Shown here piece after piece: positions 1-13,644 of a stretch of 64,000 nucleotides of DNA. Positions within the stretch are counted from its first letter, which is position 1. Every line of letters begins with the position of its first letter. The notes below the pieces were generated by a model. The model ran no database searches and was not told where the DNA came from. It saw only the letters and a list, made by a program, of their open reading frames with translations. This DNA is from Setophaga petechia (lineage: Eukaryota > Chordata > Aves > Passeriformes > Parulidae), in NCBI GenBank assembly GCA_024362935.1, contig JANCRA010000116.1, forward strand, positions 186,001 to 250,000, given 5' to 3'. The position numbers and the translations under genes were made by a program.

Positions 1-110
1 AGTCCCTCTCCAGCTCTCCTGGAGCCCCTGCAGGGACTCTGAGCATTCCCTGGAATTTTCCCTTCTCCAGGGGAACATTCCCAGCTCTCCCAGTGGGAGC
101 AGCAGCAAAT
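1..110 (-). mobile_element. CR1 LINE fragment cut by the window edge
   Basis: Reads agtccctctccagctctcct and onwards, the more 5' part of the CR1 3' region, and is nearly identical to segments at 57925-58035 and 60750-60862. Confidence 0.75.
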
Positions 111-738
111 GAGGGAGTAAATTACAGCACCGCACGGACTCCGCTTCCTCCAGTCTCCCCTTCTCCCATTATATCCTGATTTTCTGGGCTATTTTTTACT
201 CCTGGCCCTGCCTAACGAGCTGCTGACTGGCTTGGCCACCTCCAAGCCGTGACAGATGGCTCCACACGCTGCCGTTAATGTGCTGGAAAACACCCCTGGA
301 TGGATCCAGCCCTGCCCGACCCCAGCACGGAGCTCCGGGGAGCCTTCCCAGGGTGGGTTTCATTTCACTGCCTTGTGCCTTTCCCCACTATTTATATCCT
401 AAGCGTGATCAGAGGAGAGCAGGAATATAAAAAATATAAAAAGTATTCTTTCCACAGCCCATGACATCACCTTTTCCTCTTGGAAAAGTCGGTAACTCCA
501 TACGTTTTTATGCACGCAGCCCCACACGGGCTCTGCTCTCTCCTTACAGCAGCAGAACATTCCCCTCCATGAAAATTAAAGGATAATCTATAGGAAAAAT
601 GTGCTACTGGAGAGAAATTTGTGCTGGAGGCTCCTCTGCTTTCTATTAAGGGCCCTTTGGAAGGAGTTTCGAGTGGCTGAAAGGCAGAGGGATAATTAAA
701 TGGCCTAAATTATGGCTTTAAACAGACAGAGGGCAGGG

Positions 739-946
739 TTAGATGGGATTTTGGGAAGGAATTCCTCCCTGTGAGGGTGCCGAGGTCCTGGCAGAGAGGT
801 TGTGAACTCCTCACCCCTGGAAGTGTCCGAGGCCAGGCTGGATGGGGCTTGGAGCAACCTGGGATAGCAGGAGGTGTCCCTGCCCTTGGCAGGGGGCGGG
901 ATGGAATTCAAGGTTCTTTCCATCCCAAACCAATTTGGGTTTCTGA
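739..946 (+). mobile_element. CR1 LINE 3' fragment
   Basis: Runs from gggattttgggaaggaattc to ttctttccatcccaaaccaa, the usual sense order of a CR1 3' end. Confidence 0.8.
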
Positions 947-1567
947 GTTCCACAGGGATCAAACAGAAGCAGAATTTTCCCCAGACTGGGGCAGGAGTCG
1001 TGCACACTCATGCCATGAACCTGCTGCCACGGTCATCCAGAGGGACGAGGTGTGACAGCAGCTTTGGTCACTCCAAACACCAATTCCCACCTCCACCGGG
1101 GCAGGAGGGAAAGGAGCCTGAACTCGGGGTGACCTCCAAGAAATCCCTGAACCTAAAAATATGACAGACAAACTGTTTCCACCGAGGGCTGCTATATAAA
1201 ACCACCCCGGCTGCAAACTCCTCTGGAGCTAACCTCAAACACGAGGCGAATTCCAGCCTCGCTGTTTTCCTCTGGCATCCCAGAATGTTCGTCTCCAGGA
1301 CAGAACTGGCTGTTCAAGCGAGCCCCCGCTCCTGCAGAAGTGATTGTTTTCAAACACTTTGGAAAAGCAATCCCGCACAGGGGCTGCATTCCAGGCAGGA
1401 TTCCCTCCCCCCTCCAGGTTTTAAGCATTAAGAGGAGCAGAGCAAGAACAGACTTTGTCCACTTGGCTTCCAAGGCGCCGCAAATTAAAGGGAGAAAAGA
1501 CATTTTTTGGTTTCTTCACAGCACGGAGGATCGCAGAATCGTTTAGGTTGGGAAAGATATCCAAGAT

Positions 1568-1795
1568 CATGGAATGGTTTGGGTTGGAAGGGAATTTAAA
1601 GATGATCCCGTGCCACCCCTGCCATGGGCAGGGACACCTTCCACTGTCCCAGGTGGATCCAAGCCCCAATGTCCAACCTCATGGGCACTGCCAGGGATCC
1701 AGGGGCAGCCACAGCAAATCTGGGAATTCCAGCCCAGCCCCTGCGCACCCTCCCAGCCAGGAATTCCTTGCCAAGATCCCACCTAAATTTCTCCT
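1568..1795 (-). mobile_element. CR1 LINE 3' fragment with a second truncated head
   Basis: Head catggaatggtttgggttgg followed by the full CR1 order to ccaggaattccttgccaaga. A shorter CR1-like head (cagaatcgtttaggttggga) lies directly before it at 1530-1566, suggesting two insertions. Confidence 0.85.
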
Positions 1796-2469
1796 TTAAA
1801 ACACTTCCCTCGTGTCCTGCCTATGTGGGAAGCCTCTCCCTCATTCCCTTCAATCCCCTTTGGGCTGCAGGGAGCTCTCCCTGGAGAGGCCTTGGCTCCC
1901 CCAGAGGCTGCTAACAGCTCAGGATGGGAACAAACCAAGGAATTTGCAGCAAAGTTTCTGTTCCCTGCGAGGTTTGGAGCCGTGACTCATTTGCGGGGAC
2001 TATTTCTGGTCACGGGCACAACCCGGCAGGGCTCAGAGCTCTCAGGTTCTCTTGATCCGTGCAACAAAAGATCCCAATCTCCCGTGGCTGTCAGTGCCCA
2101 TCCCCGCCTCGTTTCCCCATCAGCAGCCCTCATGTCAGCAGCCAAATTAAGGGATTACAGCCGGGAACATTTAACGAGATTAGATCGGGGGAGTGTTTGC
2201 TCTTCCACCGAGGCTGCGAACAGGAGGATGGGGAGATGCCAACAGCCTCGGTCACACCTACAGCTCCTGCCCTGTCTGTCTGTCTGTCTGTCTGACACCA
2301 CGCGAGACAAAAGCCAGACTTTGTTTCATGGTGTTCAGCACATCAGGCTCCAGCCCGTGCTGAAAACACACACAAGGGCTTTAAATAAAATTCACGTATC
2401 TGCGGCAACCGGAATTTCCAACGCCAGGAACTCCCAGCCCCACCCCAGCCCAGCACGCAGCACTCTGTG

Positions 2470-2562
2470 GGATCACAGAAGGGTCTGAGCTGGAAAAGAC
2501 CACGGGCAGGGACCCTTCCACTCGACCAGGCTGCTCCAAGTTCATCCAACCTGGCCTGGATT
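2470..2562 (-). mobile_element. CR1 LINE fragment, short
   Basis: gatcacagaagggtctgagc through ttcatccaacctggcctgga; a degraded head of the 3' region. Confidence 0.6.
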
Positions 2563-2860
2563 CGTGGGAAGATCCCAAATAAAAACCCCAAACGAAAATC
2601 ATGGGAATTAAAGCGCTGCTCACCCCAAAACACACAAACCCCTTTTAAACACCACAAACAAAAGCTCTGTCTGGCCAAACCAAGCCCAAATTTTGACCAA
2701 TTAATCAGAAAAGACACGAAGGGAGCCAGGGAGCTGAATTATCCTATTTAGGGAAGTCAGGGTTTGCTCAAGCAAGAGGAAGGCTCGGGGTGACTCACAG
2801 GACCCAACCGCTGCCATCCCCGCGGATTATCCAGAAAACACGAGCTGGGTCAAGGAAGTT

Positions 2861-2948
2861 GGGCCATTTAACACCAACTATTCCAGTATTTATTTATTTT
2901 TTTATGGGCCAGTTAACACCAACTATTCCAGTATTTATTTGTTTTTTG
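2861..2948. repeat. 45-bp tandem duplication
   Basis: gggccatttaacaccaacta at 2861 recurs as gggccagttaacaccaacta at 2906, each followed by ttccagtatttattt. Confidence 0.85.
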
Positions 2949-3317
2949 TAAGTCAGAGCTGGTGCACGGCTCTCAGCGCTGGGACTGAATTCTCACAGCA
3001 GCATTTTCAAACCTCAGCCAAAACAGCTCCAATGTCTCCTCTAAACCTTCCTCCCTCGGACACGGATGGGAATCAGGGAATAAACAACAGGATCTCCCTA
3101 TCATTCCTGCACCAAATCCATGCCCTGAGCTGCTTTTCCCAGGGACCCCAAACTGCAGCATTTTTGGCACGTTTGGCTTCAAAGCAAGAAAATTCTCAAA
3201 GCAGTGAAAAGTTCATCCCAGTGCTCTGCAAAGAGTCGGAGTCACAACTGCTCTGGAGAAGGGAAAAGCTGGGAGCTTCTTCTCTCTGGGATGGGATTAA
3301 TGAGGGAATGGTTGAAT

Positions 3318-3540
3318 TATGGAATCATGGAATGGTTTGGGCTGGAAGGGACAACCTTAAAATCACCTCATTGCCACCCCATTCCATGGGCGGTGACACT
3401 TCCACTGTCCCAGGTGGCTCCAAGCCTCAAAGTCCAGCCTGGCCTTGGACACTGCCAGGGATCCAGGGGCAGCCACGGCAAATCCGGGAATTCCAACCCA
3501 GACAGGAATTCCTTCCCCAAATCCTATCCATTCCTCAGCT
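3318..3540 (-). mobile_element. CR1 LINE 3' fragment
   Basis: ggaatcatggaatggtttgg through aggaattccttccccaaatc. A plus-strand open frame through here is not a gene. Confidence 0.85.
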
Positions 3541-4131
3541 GCTCCTGAAGCTGCAGCCCCTTCCTGATCCTCTCTCCCTCCACATTGCCTGGACAGCCCT
3601 GGAGCACACGACATCCTCCTGGTCCCAAGGAACGTGTCCTCCCTCTGCTCAGTCTCACAGCTTCACCCCAATCCCCCAGAGCAGCCAAGGACCCCTCCCT
3701 GCCCTGGTGGGCAGACCACCTCCATCTGCATCAATTAAAGGTTGGATCCCAGAGGTCTTTTCCAACCTAAATGATACCATGATTCTGCAATTAAAGCCCA
3801 TTAGGATAATTGCTCTCCTCCTCCCCGTGCACCCAGCACGTGGAGCCCTCTTGGCACTCGGCTGATCCCACCATGGAGCTGTTCAGGATATGTAAAAAAA
3901 CAGGGAATAATGAGGGCACTTGTGCCAATATTTAGTTCAAATTGCACTCAGGATTTCCAATCTTGTTAAAAAAAAAAAAATCTTTCTAATCTTGTTAAAC
4001 CTGTGATGCTTTGGAGAATTTGTTCTATTTCCAGGATGAAGTGTGGGGTTTATCAAAGGGCAGGAGGCAAAGTCAACCTGAAGGACAGAAGCTCAGTCCA
4101 GGACATTCCTGGTTGGTTCATTTCAGGTGTT

Positions 4132-4400
4132 AAGAATCACAGAACCATGGAATTACTGAGATTGGAAAAGTCCTCTCAGATCATTGACACTCAGCTCTGC
4201 CAAGGCAACCACTGCCCCTTGTCCCCGAGTGCCACATCCACAGAGCTTCGAAATCCCTCCAGGGATGGAGACTCCACCTCCGTGTCAGGGCTGGAAAACC
4301 CTTTCCCTTAAAAAATTCTCCCTAAAATCCAACAGGAATGGGACATTCAGGTCCCTGGGACACGCTGAGGCTGTTTTCTCTTGTCCTGTCCCATAGGGAG
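4132..4400 (-). mobile_element. CR1 LINE fragment, a different subfamily
   Basis: Head agaaccatggaattactgag, then the ccaaggcaaccactgcccct and ccagggatggagactccacc modules that mark another CR1 group. Confidence 0.75.
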
Positions 4401-4854
4401 CAGATCCCAACCTCCACCTGCCCATGTCCCCTCTGCCATCACAAGAATGCAGGAATGGCCTTTTGGAGACCAAATTCCCAAACCCCAGCTCCCTGAAATG
4501 GCTGAAACGCATTAAAAGCTGGGAAGTGAAGCTGGTTCAGCACATCTGGAGCACAAACCCCTCCTCAGCTCCTGTCCCTCCCCTGGGAGCAGCGCTGTGA
4601 CCTCACAGCTCCGCTCTGCCGTCAGGACAGACAGATGTGGACACACATCCGATTACCCACCCGTCACTCACAGCCAGCAGCTCTGCTCCTCCAGCCAACG
4701 GGGCTGGCGCCATTTCAGGCACCAAAAAGCATCTGCCAGCTGCTGCTCCAGTGGGACACAAATCCCTGGAAACCCTGTGTGCCATCTACTCATCCTTCAT
4801 GGACAGCTGGGACACCTCCGGGCGTCTCCGACAGCAGCACTGACACACCTGGGC

Positions 4855-5115
4855 AATCACGGGATCACCTGGGCTGGAAAAGACCCCAAAGATTGCCTCC
4901 AATATTGAGTCCAACTCCTCCCTTCAACTGGAAAAGTCCTCCAAGACTGAGTCCAACTCCTCCCCAGCACTGCCAAGGCCACCACTGGCCATGTCCCCAA
5001 GTGCCACATCCGCAGGGCTTTGAAATGCCCCCAGGGGTGGGGACTCCACCCATCGCCCTTGGGAGTTTTGTTCCAATGCTTGACAACCCTTTCTCCTATA
5101 GGAATTCTACAGGAA
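4855..5115 (-). mobile_element. CR1 LINE fragment, same subfamily as at 4132
   Basis: gggatcacctgggctggaaa, gagtccaactcctccc twice (a local duplication at 4907 and 4949), and the gacaaccctttctcctatag end. Confidence 0.75.
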
Positions 5116-6721
5116 ATCTGCACTTAAGCACTGGAATGGATTCCGAGCCAGAGCACAGAACTTCCCACTCTCACCAGACCAACCTCGAAACTCTCCAAGC
5201 AGACCCAGCCTAAAAATAACCCATTTATGCATTTAACGGCGGCTAATCCAAGCCCACGCGCCCTGGAGTCGGCAGAACCTCCAGGAGTGGAAATGACCAT
5301 TTTTATCCTGGGATGGCAGGGAGCTAATTAATTGAAAAACCATCCTGTGATTCCGTGATTCCAACGGGAAGGTTGGAATGGATCCCGGCGTGATGTTCCT
5401 GGCTATACAGTGCCACCTTGCTGTCAACCCATCACTGAAATGACATCTGGCAAGGGTGGGATGTGCAGCACCTTCACCTCGAGTGACCCGGGAATTCTGG
5501 GCTGGAATACGACATTAAAATCACCTTAATCCCAATTCTTTACCTATTCCAAGTGATCTGCTCTCCGATGGATTCTCCCACAGCTCCACACCATCATTCC
5601 CACAGTTTCTCTCCAGCCCTGGAGGCACGAAGAGGTTGGTCTCCCTCTCCTCTGCCTCGTCCCCATCAGTCCCCTGCCCTTCCTCACTGACCTTATCTCA
5701 TCGATTTCCCTCCTAATCCACGTGTCCAGCGCTCCGTAAACGCCGCTCAATATTTGCACTCCTCAAATCCAACGGGAAAAAAAATCAATGGGAGACTCCG
5801 AGAACAGATTGCTCTGGGATTGAGTGTCTGGGAGGGAATTAATCCCTCGTTCCTGAGGGACACGGGGGCCCCAGCCTTGCAATCAAAGTCACCTTGATGG
5901 GACGAGCCCCAGAAATCCTGTCCCTCATCCCATGGTGTTATCCCAGCAAGTCGACTCCTTGGTTGGCAGAACACCCCAAGGTTTTCCAGGAGCTAAAGTT
6001 TCCCTGCTCTGAAATGATCCAGCTGCCCTAGGGAGGTCACAAGGAGAAGAATGACAGGGATGCACTGAGGATAAAGTTTCCCCACGGCTTCAAAGGCACG
6101 AGAGCTCCGCACAACTTCCCCGGCCACCCACCGCGATCCGGCTGGGGGATCCCATTCCAGGGAAACCCGGGAACGCTTCCCCATCACGGCAGCAACGGGA
6201 GCTCCTGTTCCCCTCCTGAGGCACCAGGTGAGGGTTGGATCAGTGAAAGGCAGCTCCATAAAAGCCTCTTTATGGACAGCTCCTCCTCATCCCCCAGGAG
6301 CGGCAGCTCCCGGATCACCGGAGCGGGTTGGGTTTCCCAGCCGGGGTTGTGGAGGTGAAGGGCACCCACCTCTGGTCCCCTCTGTTCCTGCCAGTCCTGC
6401 CCCAAACTGTGAGATACAGGGAATGTGGGCCCTCTGTAACTCCCTTTGGTGTCTGTTTTCCCGGATGGATGACAGACTGCAGTTACAGGGAAGGAATTTC
6501 GAGAAGGAGATCCTGGTTCCCACAGCACGGCCCCGCTCCAGGGAGGGTGGGCTGGGGGCAGCCAGAGGGTGCTCAGGAGGAGCCAGAGGCTCCAGCTGAG
6601 TCTTGGAGGAATAAAACCCAATGGAAACACGTTCCTGGCCCAGTGCAAGGTCCCTGGGGATGAAGTTCTCCGTGGAGTGCTGGGAGTGGCTCCTTGTTTG
6701 GCCATAAAATTCCACCAGACC

Positions 6722-6873
6722 AGGCTGGAGTCACTTCCCATCCCTGGAAGTGTCCAAGACCAGGTTGGAGCACCCCGGGATGGTGGAAGGTATCCCTGCC
6801 CATGGCTGGGGGTTGGAATGAGAGGATCTTTGGGGGTCCCTGACAACCCAAACCATTCCCTGATTCTGTGATT
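6722..6873 (+). mobile_element. CR1 LINE 3' end
   Basis: ggctggagtcacttcccatc to acaacccaaaccattccctg, ending with the gattctgtgat terminal repeat remnant. Confidence 0.8.
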
Positions 6874-8769
6874 GATGTGGCAAGGTCTTTCCCACCTCAG
6901 CACCTCCTGCCCCAACACCCACACCCGCCCCGTGCCCTGCCAAACGATGTCCCAAGGAATTCAACACCCAACCACCAGGTCCCAAACCCCTCTCCTCGCT
7001 CTCCAGCTCCTCGTTTCCTCCCTTTATTCCCTTTGTCTGAAAGGCTCCCAGTGACAGAGGGTTTGATTGTTTGTTTGCTTTTATTGTTCCAGAGGGCCGA
7101 GTGTCGACAGGCTCCACAATTCCCAGCGCCCAGAAACCCCGGCAGCGCTCCCCGCCGCCCAGAAGTGCTAACAGGACGTGTTTGCACTCTGGGGTTTTTT
7201 TTGTTTGGAGGCTCTGGGGAACATCCAGGCACTTTAAAGTCCTCCCCAGGCCACTGCATCCCTCCTGGATGGAGAGTGATGGCTCTGGAGCCTGAGCAGC
7301 CGAAGGGGAGAGGGATCTGTGTGATTCTAATGGGATTGAACCACAAAAGGCTGGGTTGAAAGCAACACCAAGACCAGTTTCAACCCACCAAGGCAGGAAA
7401 AATCAGAGTTAAGGCTCTAAATCTGCTCTGAGCTCCTGCTTTTGTGTTTCCTGCCCTCTTCCCATCCCTTTTCCGCAGAGCACAGCGAGAGGCAGCTTGG
7501 ATTTCCAGCCCAAACTTTGGAGGATCCTTCCCTTTGTGAGTCAGGCAGTTAACACTGATTTAAAAACAAATAAACCACTCCATGTGCCCTTCTCCAACAC
7601 TGTTGGGATTTGGGCACTAAGGAAAAAAAAAAAAAGAAAAAGAGAAAAATAGTGCCCTGAGCCTGACAAGGAAGAAACAGAGTGGTTTGGCCAAGGTTCT
7701 GGAATGTTCTTCCTGGAGCGCCGGGCTGGCCGCAGCCCGAGGGATCCCTGCCTGCCCAACAACCCATGGCTGGGCACGTGGATCCACACTGGGGGCAGGA
7801 AAAATGGATGCACAGATCATCTTGGATGGGTGTCCAACGTGGAGCAGCGTTCCCGATGGGAATTCCGGGAAGGGCGAGCAGCACCAGAGGTGTGGGACAC
7901 CTGGAAGAGCAGGGCCATGGGCTGGAGGTCAGCCTGAACTTCAGGAGGTCCCAGAAGAGTTTCCTAATATCTCTTGCTACTTCTTAGACTGCCCTGGGAC
8001 AGGTTTTGACCCAGATCCAGTTGGATTTTCAGGGAAAACTCCTCATTTTGCTGTCACTACCTGGAGGCCACACGTGAGCACCGAGGCACAAGGATCAGGA
8101 GATTTTGGGAGCAGGAAATAAAGCCAAGAAAGGGCCCCTCATTGAACACCTGCAGGTTTGGGTTTGATAATTTTGGTTTCCCTCCATCTTCTTTCTGTTT
8201 CTTTACCCCTCCCAGGTGTTTTTAGGGAGACATGGGGTGGGAGAGGCATGGATGGAGACAATATTTTAATGGTTCCTTCTCCAAACTGAAAAAGCAACAG
8301 GAAAAGAGGAAAAGGCCTCAGGTTGTGCCACAGGAGGTTCAGGTTGGGTGTTGGGGAAGATTTCTTCCTGGAAAGGATTGTCCAGCCCTTTAACTCAATC
8401 AATCTGTAACTTCACAGATTTCCAAAGGTAAATTATTTCCAATTATGGACTGAGAACACAAATCCAGGCATTTCTGGAGAGAGAAATCCAATGTTCAGGT
8501 GGTTTCTTTGTCTTTATGAAATTATTTACTTCTCCCTGACCTTGGAGAGGACACTCAGCCACCCCTGAGGTCCACCAGGAATTAACTGCAGCCTTGGCTC
8601 CCCCAGGCAACCAGGCATTCAGGAAAGCCAGGATAATTTGGGTTTCTGGAAGCAGAGAGGTGGGACAGAGGATGAAGGCGATAATATTAATATTAATAAC
8701 AATAATAACAACTTCTGGGAAGCTGATGTGGTTATGGACGCCTAGAGAAGCCTCCATCACACTCAGGGG

Positions 8770-8990
8770 TGTTAGGAAACAAAATATCCTTTAATTAGCA
8801 GTAATTAGCTCAGCTGGAAGTCAGGCACCTGCCCTTGCTGCTCTCCATTATCTCCTCAGACTCTTCAGGGCTTCGTGTTTGCACAAGAAGCAGCAAAACG
8901 GGCGCTTTCCGATGGCCTGTGGGCACCACCTTAATGAAGGTGATTAATAACGCTGGATAAATGATCCAGGAGATATCAGCCTGTGTAAGG
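8770..8990. promoter_or_regulatory. Possible regulatory element with paired homeodomain sites
   Basis: ttaattagcagtaattagct places two TAATTAG cores 10 bp apart, followed by cagctg, gattaataacg and other AT-rich motifs in non-repetitive sequence. Motif-based guess only. Confidence 0.25.
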
Positions 8991-9403
8991 AGCTTGGAGA
9001 GGAGCCACTGAGGTAATTAAGAGCCTGGAGATAGCATCTGAACAGCAAAATCCTGGATTTAAGGGTAATGATCCAACCAGCTCCGACCTCTCTCTCCTTG
9101 CTGGGAAATGAGGAATTAGGGCTGACAGGGGAACCTGTGTCTTCACACCTCTGTTTCCTGAGTGCTCCAGGTGTCTGCCAGGAAAGATTCATGGAATTCT
9201 GGAGTTCAGCATTTCCCTTGGCACGTTTGGGAGCTGCAGACAGGGATCCAGAGCTGGAAAAAGGGTTTGGGTCACCAGGATGGACAGGACAGAGGGGAAG
9301 AGGCCACAAAAAGAGTTGTGAAGGAATTTAAGGGTTGTTAAGCAAGGACAGGATCCACAGGAGTGAAGGATGCAGGGAGAATGGCAGAGCTTGATAGTTG
9401 GTT

Positions 9404-9452
9404 GATGATCTGGGAGGTGTTTCCCAACCTGAGTGATTCTGTGCTGATTGTA
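9404..9452 (+). mobile_element. CR1 LINE terminal fragment
   Basis: Only about 50 bp: gatgatctgggaggtgtttc then cccaacctgagtgattctgt. Confidence 0.5.
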
Positions 9453-9569
9453 AATGTCAAAAGATGCAAAATTCCAAAGTTTTCTTTCCATGGCAAAAAT
9501 GTCCCCTGCAAAGGGCCCTAAACAGGGAAGGGGAGCAGAAACCCAAAAGTACAACCTGGTTTCTCAAAA

Positions 9570-9735
9570 TCATGGAATGGGCTGGGTTGGGGACCATGGA
9601 AATCATCCAGTCCCAACCCTCTGGGATGGACAGGGACATCTCCCACTGTCCCAGGGGGATCCAAGCCCCAGTGTCCAGCCTGGCCTGGGACACTTCCATG
9701 GATCCAGGGGCAGCCACAGCTTCCCTGGACAAAAC
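9570..9735 (-). mobile_element. CR1 LINE 3' fragment
   Basis: aatcatggaatgggctgggt to cagccacagcttccctgga. Confidence 0.8.
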
Positions 9736-10504
9736 CCAGCACTCAGATCCCTCTTTGGCCGGAGCAGAGAGAGAGAATTCCAGGACCTGGAACTCAGAGT
9801 TCAGCTCAGAACTCGAGCTCTGAGGCCGGGCAAGGCAGTGGGGGAGGAGGGGCTGGAGCCAAGGGAACGATTTGGAGATGAAAAGCAGCGACTGAAAGGA
9901 GCTGAAAACCCCTCGTGAGTCACCTTCTCATCCCTGCCCTCCTGCATCCAGTGACTAACGTGGCAACAAAGCCGTGGGAGCTGCTCTCCCAGCAGAGAGC
10001 CTGGAGACACAAGCAGGGACATGCGGGAGGAGACACCTCGGCGGGAGAGCTGGGTTTAATTGATATCCCCTCCGTGTGCTTCTCAGCTCCTGCTCCATCT
10101 CCCAGCAAAACCAGCTGGGAAGGATCAGCCAAACCAGTTTGCTGAGCAGGATGGCTCTGGGCTCACCCAAAGTCTTGTTTTTGCTCTGCTCCCCAAACAT
10201 CTCCTGACTCTGCAGGGCTGGGGAGACGCGTTTAGCTGTAAAATGCAAAAACAAGTTAAAAAAAAAACAACCCAGATCTCCCTGCCTGGTGGGAATGAAC
10301 CTTCAGGGCATCCTGGATGCTGCCATGGACTGGTTCCCACCACCAAAATGACAAATGACAGAGCTGAGAGGTGGCCAGAGCCACCAGTGTCACACCAAGG
10401 GGACCTTTGGCCCAAATTCCCAAGGGCTTTTTCTCAGCCACCACCTGAGCACATGGAAACAGGAGGAAACGGGGACACATCTCATGGGAGGTGCTGAGTG
10501 AAAA

Positions 10505-10680
10505 GAGATCCCCAAAATTGAGTCCAACTCCTTCCCTTGCCTGGGACACCCCAAAATTCCACCCTGGGCACCCCTGGGACTCGGGAATGTGCCCATTCCC
10601 CGGGGAGCTGTTCCTGACACAAGGACACAATTCCAGGCCTCCCAGTGCCCTTAGAGCAGCCAAACACCCGTCCAGAGGGG
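10505..10680 (-). mobile_element. CR1 LINE fragment of the 31133 type
   Basis: Shares gagtccaactccttccc, ggacaccccaaaattccacc and tgggactcgggaatgtgccc order with the copy at 31133-31440. Confidence 0.6.
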
Positions 10681-11002
10681 CTTCCCAACCCCTGATTTAT
10701 CAGCTGGTATTTGATAAGAAGCCAGGCTGGATGCCCCACCACTCCAGCACCACTGGAGCTCCCGGAGTGACCTCACACTGGCTGCTCCCTCCAAGGGAGC
10801 AGGTGGTTCCTCAAACCCAGGCACAGAGCCCAGGAATCCAGGCTGCTGGAATGTGAGCATCAGGGATGAGCTCACGCTGCAGCTCTGCTCCTCTGTTTGG
10901 TTTCTTATTTTTAGATAAAAAGGTGCAGGGCTGGAGAAAACGGGAACATCTGGGGACTGCACACAGGGCAGGAGAGAGAGGAAACCTGGGAGAGGTTAGG
11001 GA

Positions 11003-11150
11003 TGCCCCTGGATCCCTGGAAGTGTCCCAGGCCAGGTTGGACATTGGGTCTTGGAGCACCCTGGGATGGTGGGAGGTGTCCCTGCCATAGCAGGGTGGGA
11101 TGGGATGGGATTTAAGGTCCCTTCCCACCCAAACCATTCCATGATTCCAT
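11003..11150 (+). mobile_element. CR1 LINE 3' end
   Basis: ccctggatccctggaagtgt to cccaaaccattccatgattc; terminal octamer-like repeat present. Confidence 0.85.
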
Positions 11151-11372
11151 CACAGAGCAGGGATGGAAGGGAATTGTGTTCCTGAGGGGATCATTCCTTT
11201 ATTAAGTGTCTCCATCAGGGGTAATAAGAGAAAAATGAACACACTGGAGGGAGACTTCCCATCCCCAGCTGGCTGGGGTCCAGCAGGATCCCACAATAAC
11301 CACAGCTGGATCCCAACACAGGGAAAACACACAAACAATGCACTTCCCATGGGACAAGCAGTGGCAGAGTCA

Positions 11373-11665
11373 TGGAATGGGTTGTGTTGGATGGGACCTT
11401 AAATTCATCCCATTCCTTGGGAGGCTCCCTCTCCCAGCTGAACCATGGAATGGCTTGGGTTGGATCTTAAATCCCATCTCATTCCACCCCATCCATGTTC
11501 AGGGACACCTCCCAGTGTCCCAGGTAGATCCAAGCCCCAATGTCCAGCCTGGCCTTGGACACTTCTAGGGATCCAGGGGCAGCCCCAGCAAATCTGGGAA
11601 TTCCAGCCCAGCCCCTGCCCACCCTCCCAGCCAGGAATTCCTTGCCAAGATCCCACCTAAGCCTG
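11373..11665 (-). mobile_element. CR1 LINE 3' fragment with duplicated head
   Basis: Two heads (catggaatgggttgtgttgg at 11373 and catggaatggcttgggttgg at 11444) precede a single body ending ggaattccttgccaagatcc. Confidence 0.85.
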
Positions 11666-12993
11666 ACCTTGCCTGTCTTAACCCCACACTGATGGGGTGT
11701 GAGGAGCTGATGCTGAAACTCAAACCCAGCAAGCAAAGCAGAACATTTGGGGGAAAAGAGCAGAACCTCCCTGTCCCCATCCCTTGGACACCCAGGTGCC
11801 TCAGCCCAGGTGGGTTCCAACCTGCCTTGGTGCAAACATCCCTCGGAGCTCAGGCTGGCACTTGCACAGGAAACTCAGCCCTCAGGATTTGTAACTCACT
11901 GGACAGAAGGAGAGGCTGGGAGGAGGGAGCTCTCATCACTGAGCACGCTCCCTCCCTGGAGCCCAGAGTGAAATTCCTCAAGTGCTGGATGCACATTTTC
12001 CTTGGAAGGCGGCCACGAGTGCTGATCTGGCTTCTAGGAGAGATCAGCGTGGCCAGGGACTGCAGGGACCTCAGAGAGCAGCACAAAACCCTCCCCTTGC
12101 ACCAAGGACCTCACAACAAACCCGTGAAAACCAAAAATTAAAACTCTTCCAGCTGTGGGGAAAACAGGGAATGATGCCACGTGCGGACTTGGGAATGATC
12201 TGAGAGCACCTGCAGATCCCCTGTGGTGTTTGGACATTCAGGGGTGTTTGGGGAAGATCCAGAGGAGTTCATTATTTCAAATTTCAGCAAGGGATTAAAC
12301 TGGACTAAATTTATTTCAGATTTCTAAAATACAGCACCGAGTGTGCAAGAGCAGTGTTTAAACTGGAAGGGGGGAAAGCAAATATTCCTTCCTTGTAAAA
12401 CCTGAAATATTTGAGTCTCACTGCTACAAAAGGACTCGAGATGGGAGTGGGTTTCCTTTATGACTTCATTAGGGGTGTTTATGGATTTAGAATTGTCCCA
12501 GAATAGGAAATCAAGCCCCATTTTACATTTCTGCCTGCTCAAAATAGTGATTTTGATTGTCTGGGCTCAACTCTTCCTCTTTTCCAGACAAGGATGGAAT
12601 TGCTCCTGATTTCATTGGGCACAAGGGGAAAACCAGGATTTTGATGTACAAAACTTGAGTCTGCTGCTCTGAACAAGGACAAACTCTAATGCCTTTAAAC
12701 ATTCTTAGGGTTTATTTCCCACTACAAGGATCTGCACCAAGGCACAAACCAAGTCACCACATTTTCCTATCACTTCATATTTTTATTAAGTTTGGTCACT
12801 CCTATAATCATCCCCCATTACAGCGAAAATTTTCTTGGATTTACAAATGTTCTGCAACAGCTCCTACTGAAATATGTTGGGAAGGGAAATCTCTTTAATT
12901 TCCCTACTTTGGTGGATTTTTACCCAGTCATTTCTCCTCCCTCCTTGCCCCAGCTGGGTCATTCCATTTAAACCAACATTGATGTGATATTTC

Positions 12994-13225
12994 ACAGAAT
13001 CATGGAATGGTTTGAGTTGGAAGGGACCTTAAATCTCATCCCACTCCATCCCCTGCCATGGACAGGGACATTTTCCTCTATCCCAGCCTCAATGTCCAAC
13101 CTGGCCTTGGACACTTCCAGGGATCAGGGGCAGCCACAGCTGCTCTGGGAGGCCTTGGGTTCCATCCCAGTCCCTCCCCACCCTCACAGAGAGCAATTCC
13201 TTCCCAATATCCCACTTAATCCACC
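12994..13225 (-). mobile_element. CR1 LINE 3' fragment
   Basis: cagaatcatggaatggtttg to ttcccaatatcccacttaat. Confidence 0.85.
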
Positions 13226-13644
13226 CTGCTTCAGTTTAGTTTCATGGCTTAAAAGAGAAAGAATGCCAAGTCCAACAAGAGAAATGTCAAGACAAGTCGA
13301 AGAACAATCAAAGACCTTCATCCATGACCTTCCTACCTCTCCCTGCTCCCAGCTGGAGCTGCAGTCCAACAAGAAGTGCTGGGAGTGTTCAGAGGGGGTC
13401 TGGTGGCCACAGAGAGCCCTGCTTGGATGGGGTCTGGTGACACATTCCAACGTGCCACCAGGTCAGGTCATGGACAGGAGCAGGGAGGGGGAACAGCCTC
13501 ACCTTTCCATGCTACTGGATAAGTCAGGGATGGGTCAGCTCTTCCCCATGATCTGGACAACACCTTGATTTTCCCCTCATCAATCATCCATTACCCAGGA
13601 GATCTAGACTTCCCATCCTGTATCTCCCCTTTCTCCTTGCTTGA

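Noticed and set aside
2939..3865. 308-codon open frame on the plus strand
   Set aside because: Its middle is a CR1 copy (3318-3540) and the rest resembles nothing; low-stop composition explains it.
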